The notes below the pieces were generated by a model that saw only the letters and a program-made list of their open reading frames with translations, ran no database searches and was not told the origin of the DNA. A stretch of DNA of 47,500 nucleotides from NCBI RefSeq assembly GCF_001282685.1, contig NZ_LN875034.1, positions 3,033-50,532 on the forward strand. The letters are read 5' to 3'. The DNA is from Niameybacter massiliensis. Its GTDB lineage: Bacteria; Bacillota; Clostridia; Lachnospirales; Cellulosilyticaceae. The position numbers and the translations under genes are program-made. Of this stretch, positions 20,501 to 28,848 are shown piece by piece. Each line of letters opens with the position of its first letter. Within the stretch, counting starts at the first letter, position 1.

Positions 20501-20558
20501 TAGAAATAGCCTATTACAGATTAGATAAGTATATCTAATCTGTAATAGGCTATTTCTA
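20501..20558. terminator. Bidirectional terminator, 27-bp perfect stem
   Basis: 20501-20527 pairs perfectly with 20532-20558 around AGTA. It separates the lipid kinase from the convergent unknown gene and includes that gene's stop codon. Flanks are AT-rich on both sides. The very long stem is notable, but the position fits a shared terminator. Confidence 0.8.
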
Positions 20559-22160
20559 ATCAATTTTATAGATCTTTAGGAATGTATCAATATAAAAAAT
20601 ACCTTCATAAAGATTATTATTATTTTTTTGTTGTACACAAAAATAAACTTTATTATCAGCTGCTTTAATGAGAGTAATATCTCCAGGAATAGGTGTATAC
20701 TTAATGAATTGATTATGCTCAATACTATATACGCATAATAGATTTAAATCATCCATTTTTTGTGTAAAAACAATATAATCATCTGAGAGAAACAATGAGT
20801 CAATAATACCACCAGTTGCAATAACTTTAGGTGAATGATAATAATCAGTAACCAAAAAGAGTGAAGAGTTTTGTCCATGTTCTGCAATATATGCAAAGTT
20901 AGTATTCTGGGGACAGATTGAAAGTGATTTGGGTAGGATTGTTTCATTTTTTGAGATATATCGATGTTTATCAGGTACATTTTGATTAATAAGCATCAAA
21001 TAATATTCAGACTTATTATTATGGTCTAATATTAATATATAAGGATATTTGAGTATAAAAAACTTAGTAAAAGCAGAGTTAACTGTATGTAGAAAAACTT
21101 TTTCATCTTTTTTGTAATTATAATGATAGAGTCCATAATATTGATCATTAGGATCTCTTTCTATAGTAAAGTTTGTATTAGTAGAATTATAATTAGAAGT
21201 ATGTGCACTATCAAATGTTTGGAATTCGGTTACTAAATCTAATTCTGATAAAATAAGTTGTTCGCTTAACATATGTTGAAGGAAAGGGTCTATAGCAATA
21301 ATATCACCATTTACAAGTTGGGCATAATTAAAATCTGATGAAAAATTTAAATTACAACCTAGATAGTTTTCAAAGAAAAGATAAGCAGGAATACTAAAAC
21401 TTTCTTCAGGTCGATTAATTTCATCAATAGGTTTATTCCAAATAATACATCTCCATAAATTTGAAAGTAAAGATGAATTTGTAATATTAATAGAGACATT
21501 TTGAGTTGTATTTAATGTAAGGATAGTTGGATTTCTAGAATATAATTGATCCACATATGAAAGAATATCTAAATTATTATAGGCTAAATTATACTTACCT
21601 ATATAGATATTAGAATCATCAGTAGGATATAAACTAATATAAACATCATTAATACCTTGAGAAGAATAAAGTTTTAATAAGTATCCCATATCATCATTTA
21701 AAGTCTTATGATACCAATTTGCATAAGGTTCACTATCTTGAATACTCTGTGTTAACTTATTGATTTGATCTTCATTAGATATTGAAAATAAGTATTTAGA
21801 ATGATCATTGGATTTACTATAAACTTCTATTTTAGATACATTATATGTACAAGTAGTTAAATAGGCTTTTTGTAGTGGTGCAGTAATGCTACTAAAGTTA
21901 AATACAGATAGTAAAAATATAAATAGGCCTAGTAGTATAAGTTTAATTTTAAAAATATGATTTTTAGGATCAAAAAGAGAGAAAAAATACATAATGCATG
22001 CCCCTATTGGTGCAGGTATACCTAATATAATAGAATGTATACTACTACAAAATAGATAAATAACACATTTTACAAAGAAAAATGATTCCTTTTCATTTTG
22101 TTTTTTTGAAGCTTCAAGTGCTAAAGAAATAATTAATAAAATTACAAGTATTGTTTTCAT
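20556..22160 (-). CDS. Unknown membrane-anchored protein, possible beta-propeller ectodomain
   Basis: Not recognised; 534 residues. Hydrophobic segments at about 1-18, 29-62 and 73-92 are followed by some 440 mostly polar residues rich in Asn, Ser and Tyr, so the bulk probably lies outside the membrane. In the last 200 residues short strand-rich units recur (NTNFAYIAEHGQNSSLFLV, DDYIVFTQKMDDLNLLCVY, DNKVYFCVQQKNNNNLYEG), which suggests a propeller-like fold; this is inference. AGGAGG precedes the ATG, 9 bp after the upstream gene. Second gene of a minus-strand pair between the lipid kinase and parAB. Confidence 0.75.
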   Translation of the reverse strand: MKTILVILLIISLALEASKKQNEKESFFFVKCVIYLFCSSIHSIILGIPAPIGACIMYFFSLFDPKNHIFKIKLILLGLFIFLLSVFNFSSITAPLQKAYLTTCTYNVSKIEVYSKSNDHSKYLFSISNEDQINKLTQSIQDSEPYANWYHKTLNDDMGYLLKLYSSQGINDVYISLYPTDDSNIYIGKYNLAYNNLDILSYVDQLYSRNPTILTLNTTQNVSINITNSSLLSNLWRCIIWNKPIDEINRPEESFSIPAYLFFENYLGCNLNFSSDFNYAQLVNGDIIAIDPFLQHMLSEQLILSELDLVTEFQTFDSAHTSNYNSTNTNFTIERDPNDQYYGLYHYNYKKDEKVFLHTVNSAFTKFFILKYPYILILDHNNKSEYYLMLINQNVPDKHRYISKNETILPKSLSICPQNTNFAYIAEHGQNSSLFLVTDYYHSPKVIATGGIIDSLFLSDDYIVFTQKMDDLNLLCVYSIEHNQFIKYTPIPGDITLIKAADNKVYFCVQQKNNNNLYEGIFYIDTFLKIYKID

Positions 22161-22169
22161 AAAGGCCTC

Positions 22170-22670
22170 CTAAATACTAAAATTAATAAAAAAGACTTGA
22201 TGCTTAGCATAGTAGAATTTAGGAAAGGGATATATGCGATAAGGTACAATTAAATAAGCATGAAAAGTATGATTTTGATCTGTCAAGTGATTAATAGGAT
22301 ATTTAGATTTCATTGTAAAAGTATATGTATCTTTATTAGGAGAGCCTTCAACAAAAACATATTTACTAGTATGTTGAGGTAAAATTTCATCAAGTATATG
22401 TTGAGCTTCCTTATTATAGGTATTGGAAATAAAATATAACCAATTATCTTGTAAACCATCTTCATATAATAAAATATAATAATGTTTTAAATCTTTAGTT
22501 GGACTAATAGTAAGTTGTACAGTTTCTACATTATCTGTATCAGCACCTATTATTATATCAAGACTTCCTATATCAGGTGTATAAAAGTGATAATTAATAA
22601 AAATAGTAATATATATAATGGTAATTAAAAATACAAATTTTGATAGTAAACTGAATTTATTTTTTTTCAT
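22170..22670 (-). CDS. Unknown secreted or membrane-anchored protein
   Basis: Not recognised; 166 residues. A basic start (MKKNKFSLLSK) and a hydrophobic segment at about 11-27 form an uncleaved anchor or signal peptide; no lipobox is seen. The rest is predicted extracytoplasmic, with many Tyr, Phe and His and no cysteine. GGAG lies 9 nt before the ATG. It is first in the pair with the 534-residue gene. A parS site begins about 20 bp before its start, in its 5' region. Confidence 0.7.
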   Translation of the reverse strand: MKKNKFSLLSKFVFLITIIYITIFINYHFYTPDIGSLDIIIGADTDNVETVQLTISPTKDLKHYYILLYEDGLQDNWLYFISNTYNKEAQHILDEILPQHTSKYVFVEGSPNKDTYTFTMKSKYPINHLTDQNHTFHAYLIVPYRIYPFPKFYYAKHQVFFINFSI

Positions 22671-22691
22671 TTTTCTACTCCAAAAGACAAA

Positions 22692-22707
22692 TGTTTCACG
22701 TGAAACA
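22692..22707. promoter_or_regulatory. parS: parS site 1
   Basis: A perfect 16-bp palindrome TGTTTCACGTGAAACA, matching the Firmicutes parS consensus; the symmetry extends to 20 bp (22690-22709). It lies between the divergent unknown module and parA. Binding site for ParB (Spo0J). Confidence 0.95.
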
Positions 22708-22751
22708 TTAAAATTTATTAACTGCTTATGCTATTATATTATTCATATAAG

Positions 22752-22808
22752 ATATTTTATGATAAAAAGATATTAATAATGTAATAACTAAATATTTTAT
22801 GATATACT
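22752..22808 (+). promoter_or_regulatory. parA promoter region with 40-bp spaced direct repeats
   Basis: ATATTTTATGATA occurs at 22752-22764 and again at 22792-22804, exactly 40 bp apart. The second copy runs into the extended -10 TGATATACT (22800-22808), about 45 bp before parA. Possible binding of a regulator on one helix face; unproven. Confidence 0.5.
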
Positions 22809-22854
22809 GATTATAAAATATGCGTTATAAATTAAGAAATCGAGGTACACCTAC

Positions 22855-23625
22855 ATGAGTAAAATCATTTCAGTAGTTAATCAAAAAGGGGGCGTAGGTA
22901 AAACTACGACAGTAATTAATTTGGCAGCAGCCTTAGTAGAAAAAAAGAAAAAGGTTTTAGTAGTAGACATTGATCCACAAGGTAATACGACAAGTGGATG
23001 CGGGCTTGTTAAGAATCGTATGCCATATACAATTTATAATGTATTTACAGAAGATAAGGATATAGAAGAGGTTATTTATGATTCGCCTAATGAGAAAATT
23101 AAAGTAATCCCTTCTAATATGAATTTAGCAGGTACAGAGATAGAAATAGTTGATAAAGCTGAACGAGAGTTTATATTAAAGAAAGCACTTGAAAAAGTTA
23201 CAGATAAATTTGATTTTATTTTTATTGACTGTCCACCAGCGGTAAATATTTTAACAATTAATGCATTAACAGCAGCAGATACTGTTCTGATTCCAATGCA
23301 ATGTGAGTATTATGCATTAGAGGGACTATCACAATTAATGCAAACAATTAAGTTAGTAAAAGAATCAACGAATAAGGGACTTGCCTTAGAGGGAATTGTA
23401 TTTACTATGTTTGATACAAGAACTAATCTTTCAACATTAGTTGTTAATGAAGTAAATAATCATTTTGCTAAATTTGTTTATGAAACTAAAATTAATAGAA
23501 GTGTACGTTTAAGTGAAGCACCAAGTTATGGAATGTCATGTATAAGTTATGACTCGAGATGCAAAGGATCAGAACAATATCGTGCACTTGCAAAAGAATT
23601 TTTAGGAAGGAATAAGAAAAAATGA
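22855..23625 (+). CDS. parA: Chromosome partitioning ATPase ParA/Soj
   Basis: A deviant-Walker ATPase that binds DNA nonspecifically and works with ParB-parS to separate origins; in Bacillus, Soj also controls DnaA. It has 256 residues. The deviant Walker A is KGGVGKTTT (11-19), followed by DIDPQGN and Walker B FIFIDCPPA. No N-terminal extension, so it is the short chromosomal type. The stop overlaps the parB start by 4 bp, which suggests translational coupling. Confidence 0.97.
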   Translation: MSKIISVVNQKGGVGKTTTVINLAAALVEKKKKVLVVDIDPQGNTTSGCGLVKNRMPYTIYNVFTEDKDIEEVIYDSPNEKIKVIPSNMNLAGTEIEIVDKAEREFILKKALEKVTDKFDFIFIDCPPAVNILTINALTAADTVLIPMQCEYYALEGLSQLMQTIKLVKESTNKGLALEGIVFTMFDTRTNLSTLVVNEVNNHFAKFVYETKINRSVRLSEAPSYGMSCISYDSRCKGSEQYRALAKEFLGRNKKK

Positions 23626-24500
23626 GACCAAAAGGCTTAGGTAAAGGCTTAAATGCTTTATTATCAGAAGAAGTAGCACTAAATCATCAAAATGAAGGCA
23701 TTAAAATGGTAGATATTAATGAGGTAGAGCCTAATTACGACCAGCCTAGAAAAAACTTTGATCAAGAAGAATTAACTGAATTAATGGCTTCTATTCAAGA
23801 ACATGGTATTTTACAACCATTAATTGTAAGAACTAAAGGTGATAAATATGAAATAGTAGCAGGCGAAAGACGCTATAGAGCAGCACGTCTTGCTAAGGTA
23901 AGAGAAATTCCTATTTTGATCAAAGATTTTGATGATAAACAAGTATTAGAAGTTGCACTTATAGAGAATATCCAAAGATCTGATTTAAATAGTATGGAAT
24001 TAGCTTGTGCATATAGTCTATTAATGGAACGATTTGATTATACTCAAGAAGAAGTTTCTAAAAGAGTGGGGAAAAGTAGATCAGAAATTGCAAATATATT
24101 AAGACTATTAAAATTACCTACAGATATTCAACAAAAAGTTAGGGATAGTATATTAAGTTATGGACAAGCAAGAGCTATATTAACTTTAAAAGATGCTAGC
24201 CAACAAAAAGAAGCAGTAAATTATATTATTGAGAATGATTTAACTGTAAGAGATACTGAAAAATATATTCAACAATTAATAAATCAAGAAGAAATTAGTA
24301 AACGAAAAGAACTTAAAAAGAAAGAAGAAGTACTTGAAAGACAGCAAGGTAATTATGTATTTATTAATGAGGTAAAAGAAAATCTTCAAAAATCTTTAGG
24401 AACAAAAGTCAATATTACTCAAGGAAAACGTAAGGGGAAAATAGAAATTGAGTTTTATAATCATGAAGAACTAGAAAGAATTCTTAGTAAGATACAGTAG
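23622..24500 (+). CDS. parB: Chromosome partitioning protein ParB/Spo0J
   Basis: The parS-binding CTPase clamp of the origin segregation complex. The 292 residues start with the ParA-stimulating tail RPKGLGKGLNALL, then the CTPase domain (EPNYDQPRKNF, HGILQPLIV, GERRYRAARL with GERR at 81-84), ENIQRSDLN, a helix-turn-helix (YTQEEVSKRVGKSRSEIANIL) and a C-terminal dimer domain. Cotranscribed with parA. Two parS sites lie within 3 kb. Confidence 0.97.
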   Translation: MRPKGLGKGLNALLSEEVALNHQNEGIKMVDINEVEPNYDQPRKNFDQEELTELMASIQEHGILQPLIVRTKGDKYEIVAGERRYRAARLAKVREIPILIKDFDDKQVLEVALIENIQRSDLNSMELACAYSLLMERFDYTQEEVSKRVGKSRSEIANILRLLKLPTDIQQKVRDSILSYGQARAILTLKDASQQKEAVNYIIENDLTVRDTEKYIQQLINQEEISKRKELKKKEEVLERQQGNYVFINEVKENLQKSLGTKVNITQGKRKGKIEIEFYNHEELERILSKIQ

Positions 24501-24526
24501 TCATAAGTTAAGGGAGTATAGATTGT

Positions 24527-25036
24527 ATGGAAAATGTTATAGCTTTAATTGAACCATATATGTTATACATAGTTATGGTATTAGTAGTATTTTGTTTTAT
24601 TCTATTTATTATGTTTATCATAAGTTTTATAAAAATGAAAAAGATACAACGTAAGTATGAAAGATTTATGATAAAAGATGATGTAGATTTGGAAAATTTA
24701 CTGATTCATTATGCAAAAAAAGTTAATCAAGTAAAAGATAATGAAGAAAAGATATTAGATAAAATTGATAAATTAAGTAATGAAATTAAGTATTGTACAC
24801 AGAAAGTAGGCGTTGTAAGATATAATGCTATAGAAAAAGTGGGAGCAGATTTATCTTTTGCAATTGCAATGATGGATGCAGAAGATAATGGGCTTGTATT
24901 AAATGGTATTTATAGTAGAGATGGTTCATATATTTATTCAAAACCTATCAAATCAGGTACATCAACTTATCAATTGTCAGATGAAGAAAAGGAAGCTATT
25001 AGATTAGCTATAGAAAATAATAAAGCAGTTAAATAA
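24527..25036 (+). CDS. DUF4446 family membrane protein
   Basis: A 169-residue protein with one membrane span (about 12-36), a charged coiled-coil-like middle (about 38-90), and the DUF4446 C-terminal part (VGVVRYNAIEKVGADLSFAIAMMD, then GLVLNGIYSRDGSYIYSKPI). The family is found next to parB in many Clostridia and Bacilli; its role is not known. It follows parB by 26 bp and ends at a strong terminator, so it is the third gene of parA-parB-DUF4446. Confidence 0.88.
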   Translation: MENVIALIEPYMLYIVMVLVVFCFILFIMFIISFIKMKKIQRKYERFMIKDDVDLENLLIHYAKKVNQVKDNEEKILDKIDKLSNEIKYCTQKVGVVRYNAIEKVGADLSFAIAMMDAEDNGLVLNGIYSRDGSYIYSKPIKSGTSTYQLSDEEKEAIRLAIENNKAVK

Positions 25037-25040
25037 TAAG

Positions 25041-25082
25041 AAAGATGGCTAGTATGATTATATCATATTAGCCATCTTTTTT
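25041..25082 (+). terminator. Terminator of the parAB operon
   Basis: 25041-25058 pairs with 25062-25079 (18 bp, one G-U), then a T-run. The 240 bp that follow hold no gene or clear signal that I can see. Confidence 0.9.
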
Positions 25083-25324
25083 GAATTAGATATTATATAG
25101 TGCAGAAATTATAAAAATCTTAGATTCTAACAGAATAGAAATGAGATATTAAATACATTCATATTAAATAATAGCGTTATAGTTTGGAAATTAGCCATAT
25201 TTAAATCAGATTATAGCTAATAGATTATTAATATTACAAGTATCTGAGATGTTTTTTGATAGATAAAGTATGAATCTTTATAAGTTGGCTAAAATAAGTT
25301 AAAAAGAGAAAGAGAGTGAAAAAT

Positions 25325-25612
25325 ATGGTTGTAACAGTAGATAATAGCCTTTATTATATTAAGCAGTACTTAGAAAATACAGGGAAATATGAAGTATATA
25401 ATTCTGACCAATATATAGGGCCAGTACATGCTTGTATCTATGAACAGAATAATGAAGAAGAGTTTGTAGAAATGCAAAATAACTTAATAAACTTAGCACA
25501 AAATGAACATGTAGATATAAGGCATGGTGTATTAATGATAAATGCAAAAAATAAAACACCCAAAGAGATTGAAAAAATTCTCTCTGAGCGTTTATATAAG
25601 AATATTTTTTAA
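25325..25612 (+). CDS. YkuS-like (UPF0180) small protein
   Basis: A 95-residue protein whose beginning (MVVTVDNSLYYIKQYLENTGKYEV) and end (LMINAKNKTPKEIEKILSERL) follow the YkuS/UPF0180 layout. The usual VNAKG-type segment is here VLMINAKNKT. The middle, about 30-60, is longer and more acidic than in YkuS. A GTG start at 25316 is possible; the ATG at 25325 fits the family better and has AGAGAG upstream. Function unknown. The stop codon touches parS site 2. Confidence 0.55.
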   Translation: MVVTVDNSLYYIKQYLENTGKYEVYNSDQYIGPVHACIYEQNNEEEFVEMQNNLINLAQNEHVDIRHGVLMINAKNKTPKEIEKILSERLYKNIF

Positions 25613-25628
25613 TGTTTCACGTGAAACA
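25613..25628. promoter_or_regulatory. parS: parS site 2, filling a convergent gap
   Basis: The same perfect TGTTTCACGTGAAACA palindrome as site 1, again 20 bp with flanks (25611-25630). It occupies practically all of the 17-bp gap between the stop codons of the YkuS-like gene and thiT. Confidence 0.95.
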
Positions 25629-25629
25629 T

Positions 25630-26316
25630 TTATAAAGTACTAGTAGTTGAAGGCATAAAAGAAACTTTTAAATATTTATAAATAGGTGTTGTTAAAATAA
25701 TAATACCTATAATTAATGTAGTAATAAATTCAACAGATAAATAACCAGCATTATATACACTTGAATAAATCCATGGATTCATACCTTCAGGAGCATATTC
25801 TCCAAAGAAGATTGCACCTGATAGTAAATGCATACAGAATCGACCTATTATTGCAATAAAAGCACCAATGCCAAATCTAATCTGGAGAGACTTGATTGTT
25901 TTAGGAATAATACCTACAAGGCCTAGCCATGCAAAAGCAAGAGGGTAATCTAGTAAAATAGAAACCCAGTGTGCAGCATAAGCACCTTGGAAAAATTGTA
26001 AGAAACCATATGCTAAACCAGCAATAATACCAGCTGTAGGTCCACATACAAATGCAAAAAGCATAACAGGTAGCATACTTACTAAAGTTACAGAACCACC
26101 TTGAGGCATTTCAAACAATTTTATATAAGAAAGAATAAATGAAAGAGCTACGCACATTCCGCCAAAGGCTAAAGTTTTAGTAGTTAGTTTAGGCCCTACG
26201 GATTGTTTATTTGTAGTTTTAATAATAATACTTAGTACTAACACAATTAAAAAAATACTTAAGCATACCCAAATCATAGATGGGGTTTCTTGAAGACCTG
26301 ATAAAAAATCTGACAT
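25630..26316 (-). CDS. thiT: Thiamine ECF transporter substrate-binding subunit ThiT
   Basis: The membrane S component that binds thiamine and works with a shared ECF module (EcfT, EcfA, EcfA'), which is not in this window. The 228 residues hold about six membrane spans, with family segments GGMCVALSFILSYIKLFEMPQGGS, PVMLFAFVCGPTAG and FLQFFQGAY. The frame extends upstream, but the ATG at 26314-26316 follows AGGGAGGA and gives the normal start. Control by thiamine pyrophosphate is shown by the riboswitch just upstream. Confidence 0.93.
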   Translation of the reverse strand: MSDFLSGLQETPSMIWVCLSIFLIVLVLSIIIKTTNKQSVGPKLTTKTLAFGGMCVALSFILSYIKLFEMPQGGSVTLVSMLPVMLFAFVCGPTAGIIAGLAYGFLQFFQGAYAAHWVSILLDYPLAFAWLGLVGIIPKTIKSLQIRFGIGAFIAIIGRFCMHLLSGAIFFGEYAPEGMNPWIYSSVYNAGYLSVEFITTLIIGIIILTTPIYKYLKVSFMPSTTSTL

Positions 26317-26319
26317 TAA

Positions 26320-26358
26320 AAATCCTCCCTTTTTAATAAATATGTTAAGGGAGGATTT
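26320..26358 (-). promoter_or_regulatory. Expression platform hairpin hiding the thiT ribosome site
   Basis: AAATCCTCCCTT and AAGGGAGGATTT pair perfectly over 12 bp (plus-strand positions 26320-26331 and 26347-26358). The second arm in the mRNA holds the Shine-Dalgarno AGGGAGGA. It may hide the ribosome site and, followed by TTTT, could also act as a weak terminator. Confidence 0.75.
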
Positions 26359-26420
26359 AATATAAAATAAAGATAATAAAGAACACACTTATTGTGCTAT
26401 ATTTACTATCTAATGTTTTA

Positions 26421-26506
26421 CACACTTCCCTGCTGCAGCATTATCTGTGTACAGGTCCTGAGGGTCTGCTAAAATGCACTCTCAGCCCTTTTGGGCTCCC
26501 CTAGCA
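26421..26506 (-). ncRNA. TPP riboswitch (THI element)
   Basis: Read on the minus strand, the conserved blocks are in order: GGGGAGCCC, the thi-box CTGAGAGTGC, AGACCCTCAGGACCTG, then GATAATGC and GCAGGGAAG. This is the standard TPP aptamer, 100 nt before thiT. Binding of thiamine pyrophosphate would lower thiT expression. Confidence 0.96.
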
Positions 26507-26556
26507 TATTTATAAATATTAATTTAGTTTATAATAATTATTTATTATCTATCCTT

Positions 26557-26585
26557 ATATTAATTCATTTTTATATACAAGTCAA
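26557..26585 (-). promoter_or_regulatory. Promoter of the TPP riboswitch-thiT transcript
   Basis: Minus strand: TTGACT (26580-26585), a 17-bp spacer and TAATAT (26557-26562), about 45 bp before the riboswitch. Confidence 0.65.
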
Positions 26586-26710
26586 TGAAAAAAACTTATA
26601 ACATTCATATTACTAATAATACAGTCTCTTTAAAGTAGAGAGAGCATGATTTTTAAAAGTGTATTAGGTATGATAGAATATATTTAAAGAGATTATAAAA
26701 GGAGAAGGGA

Positions 26711-28510
26711 ATGGAAAAATTTAAATATATTAAGTATTTAGCCGGAGTAATAGGAATAGTAATGACAATATGGGGAACAGTTACTATAATTCAACATAAT
26801 TTAAATAGTGAAGATCAATTAAAAATCTATTCTAGCCATCAAGTTCAAGAATTGCCAATAGAATTTGGAGTAAATGAAGTTTATTCTAGCAAAAATAAAA
26901 GGATTAAATGGACAAGTATTAACTATGAAAATCTAAGTAGTAATCATGATTATACATATATCCAAATATTGGAGACTCCTACTGATAACATTAAAAATAA
27001 ATTAGAAATAATAGGGGAAAAGTATAAAGAATGTAAAACAATACTAGTGAGTTTGAAACTAGATAAAGATATAAATAAAAAAGAATTAAAAGAAATATAT
27101 AAACAAGTAGAATTAATACAAGGAAAGTATACAAATATAGAAGTACTTATACCATTAGATAAAGCCGTACAAGTCTATAAGGATATACCAATTAAATATG
27201 CTTATATAGATATAAAGCAAAAAGAAGATATGGATTTATTAGAAGAACTATCTATACATTTTAAGCAAGAAGTTGAAATAATCGTTAATGACTATATATT
27301 AGAAGAACAAGAAGAACTTAGTGAACAGCTAGATTTAATGAGCCAACTATATTATTCTACCATTATGAAACTACCTAATATAACAGTAGTATTTCAACAG
27401 GGGAATGTTAATACGGCACATTATCGAATCATAGAATTCTATAATGAGATTCTTTCAAATAAAGAGTATAGACATGAACCATTAGAGAATAAAGATAACA
27501 TAAGTATTGTTATATCAGATGAAGCAAATAAAGTAAGTTTTATGCCAGAGTATGATGAAAATATTGAACAAATTGATTATAAATTAAATGAAGAAACTAT
27601 TTTAAAGACGTATCGTTATCCTTTTAAGTTAATGGCTGATGAGTATGAATTAGTAGATGGCGTAAATAGGTTAAAAATAATTATTAAATATAGAGATAAA
27701 GAAGACGTCATAGTACAAACATATTATTTAAAGAATAAAAGAAATAAAAGTATAGGTGAAAGACAAAGGCGTGTATCTAAGAACTATAAAGTAGAAGAAA
27801 AAAGTAGTTATGATAATCTATATATACCTGTTTTAATGTATCATGAATTTAAAGATGAAGTTGGTGAATCAGATAGTGAGCAGAGTATATCAGTAGGTAC
27901 GCAGTTGTTTAAAGAGCAGCTCATTGCTTTAAAGAACGCAGGATATACTACTATAAACTTTAAAGATCTAAAAGATTATTTAGAAGGAGTAGGGGGACTG
28001 CCGCAGAAACCCATTATCCTTACTACAGATGATGGTTATTTAAGTAATTATACGATTGCTTACCCTATATTAAAAGAATTAGATATGCAAGCAACATACT
28101 TTATAACACCTAAGTATGTTGGGATAGATACGATGATGCCTCATTTTACTTGGGATCAGGCTAAAGAAATGGAAGCAAGTGGATTAATTGATATACAAAG
28201 TCATACTTACTCTCATAATTTATTAGATCAATTACCATATGGTGAAGTAATCTATGAAGCCAGTTTATCATTTGAAAAAATAGAAGAGAATCTAGGGAAA
28301 AGAGATGTAAAAGTACTTGCTTATCCACAATTCCAGCATAATTATAAGACCAAAAGATGGATTGAAAGTATAGGAGTAAACTTACAAGTAACCAATTTAG
28401 TAAAATATAAAGGTAGTACAGAAATCCAAGATATTAAACGTATACATGTAGCAAATACTACTACTCCTGAAGAGTTGCTTAAGGAAATAGAAAATTTAAC
28501 AATGAAATAA
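26711..28510 (+). CDS. Membrane-anchored polysaccharide deacetylase family protein
   Basis: A 599-residue protein with an N-terminal membrane anchor (about 9-27), a long extracytoplasmic region of unclear fold (30-370) and a C-terminal NodB-type deacetylase (CE4) domain. Catalytic motifs are TTDDGY (about 437-442, for the usual TFDDG; it holds the base and metal aspartates), SHTYSH (about 497, the two metal histidines) and AYPQFQHN in place of the usual RxPYG motif. Probable substrates are cell-wall or exopolysaccharide N-acetyl groups. GGAGAAGGG precedes the ATG, and an extended -10 (TGATAGAAT, 26671-26679) lies just before. Confidence 0.85.
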   Translation: MEKFKYIKYLAGVIGIVMTIWGTVTIIQHNLNSEDQLKIYSSHQVQELPIEFGVNEVYSSKNKRIKWTSINYENLSSNHDYTYIQILETPTDNIKNKLEIIGEKYKECKTILVSLKLDKDINKKELKEIYKQVELIQGKYTNIEVLIPLDKAVQVYKDIPIKYAYIDIKQKEDMDLLEELSIHFKQEVEIIVNDYILEEQEELSEQLDLMSQLYYSTIMKLPNITVVFQQGNVNTAHYRIIEFYNEILSNKEYRHEPLENKDNISIVISDEANKVSFMPEYDENIEQIDYKLNEETILKTYRYPFKLMADEYELVDGVNRLKIIIKYRDKEDVIVQTYYLKNKRNKSIGERQRRVSKNYKVEEKSSYDNLYIPVLMYHEFKDEVGESDSEQSISVGTQLFKEQLIALKNAGYTTINFKDLKDYLEGVGGLPQKPIILTTDDGYLSNYTIAYPILKELDMQATYFITPKYVGIDTMMPHFTWDQAKEMEASGLIDIQSHTYSHNLLDQLPYGEVIYEASLSFEKIEENLGKRDVKVLAYPQFQHNYKTKRWIESIGVNLQVTNLVKYKGSTEIQDIKRIHVANTTTPEELLKEIENLTMK

Positions 28511-28569
28511 AAAAGAATCCTTGATTTTTTTAAGAATACTTATTACAATATATGATTATAATACACTAA

Positions 28570-28803
28570 CGCTATGAAGAGAAATCAATAAGTTTAATAC
28601 TTTAACAGAAAAGGAGTTCACCGGCTGAGAGACTCTTAAAGAAAAGACTTATTGTCCTAGCTCGGAGCATTACGTGATTAAGCGTAACGGTTTACTGCCG
28701 ATATAGAGTAAAGAGTGATGATAACTTTAGAATTTATCATAATCAGGGTGGTACCACCGAATGTCGATTTGGTCCCTATGCAGCAATGCATAGGGATTTT
28801 TTT
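28570..28803 (+). promoter_or_regulatory. T-box leader of proS
   Basis: A tRNA-sensing leader. The T-box AGGGTGGTACCACCG is at 28745-28759. Upstream, CAATAAGT and ACTTATTG can close Stem I, with the apical GGCTGAGAG motif. The terminator is 28773-28782 with 28787-28796 around GCAA, then T7. A CCT at 28656-28658 is a possible proline specifier, not proven. Uncharged tRNA-Pro would favour the antiterminator and allow proS expression. Confidence 0.93.
28773..28803 (+). terminator. T-box controlled terminator before proS
   Basis: Perfect 10-bp stem TCCCTATGCA / TGCATAGGGA with GCAA loop and seven T. It is the default structure of the proS leader. Confidence 0.93.
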
Positions 28804-28848
28804 ATTGTCTATAATTTTAAAAATGATGAAATTAAGGGAGAGAAGATC

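Noticed and set aside
20501-20558. 27-bp perfect inverted repeat as an insertion-sequence end or att site
   Set aside because: It is a single hairpin with a 4-nt loop between two convergent genes and overlaps a stop codon, which fits a shared terminator.
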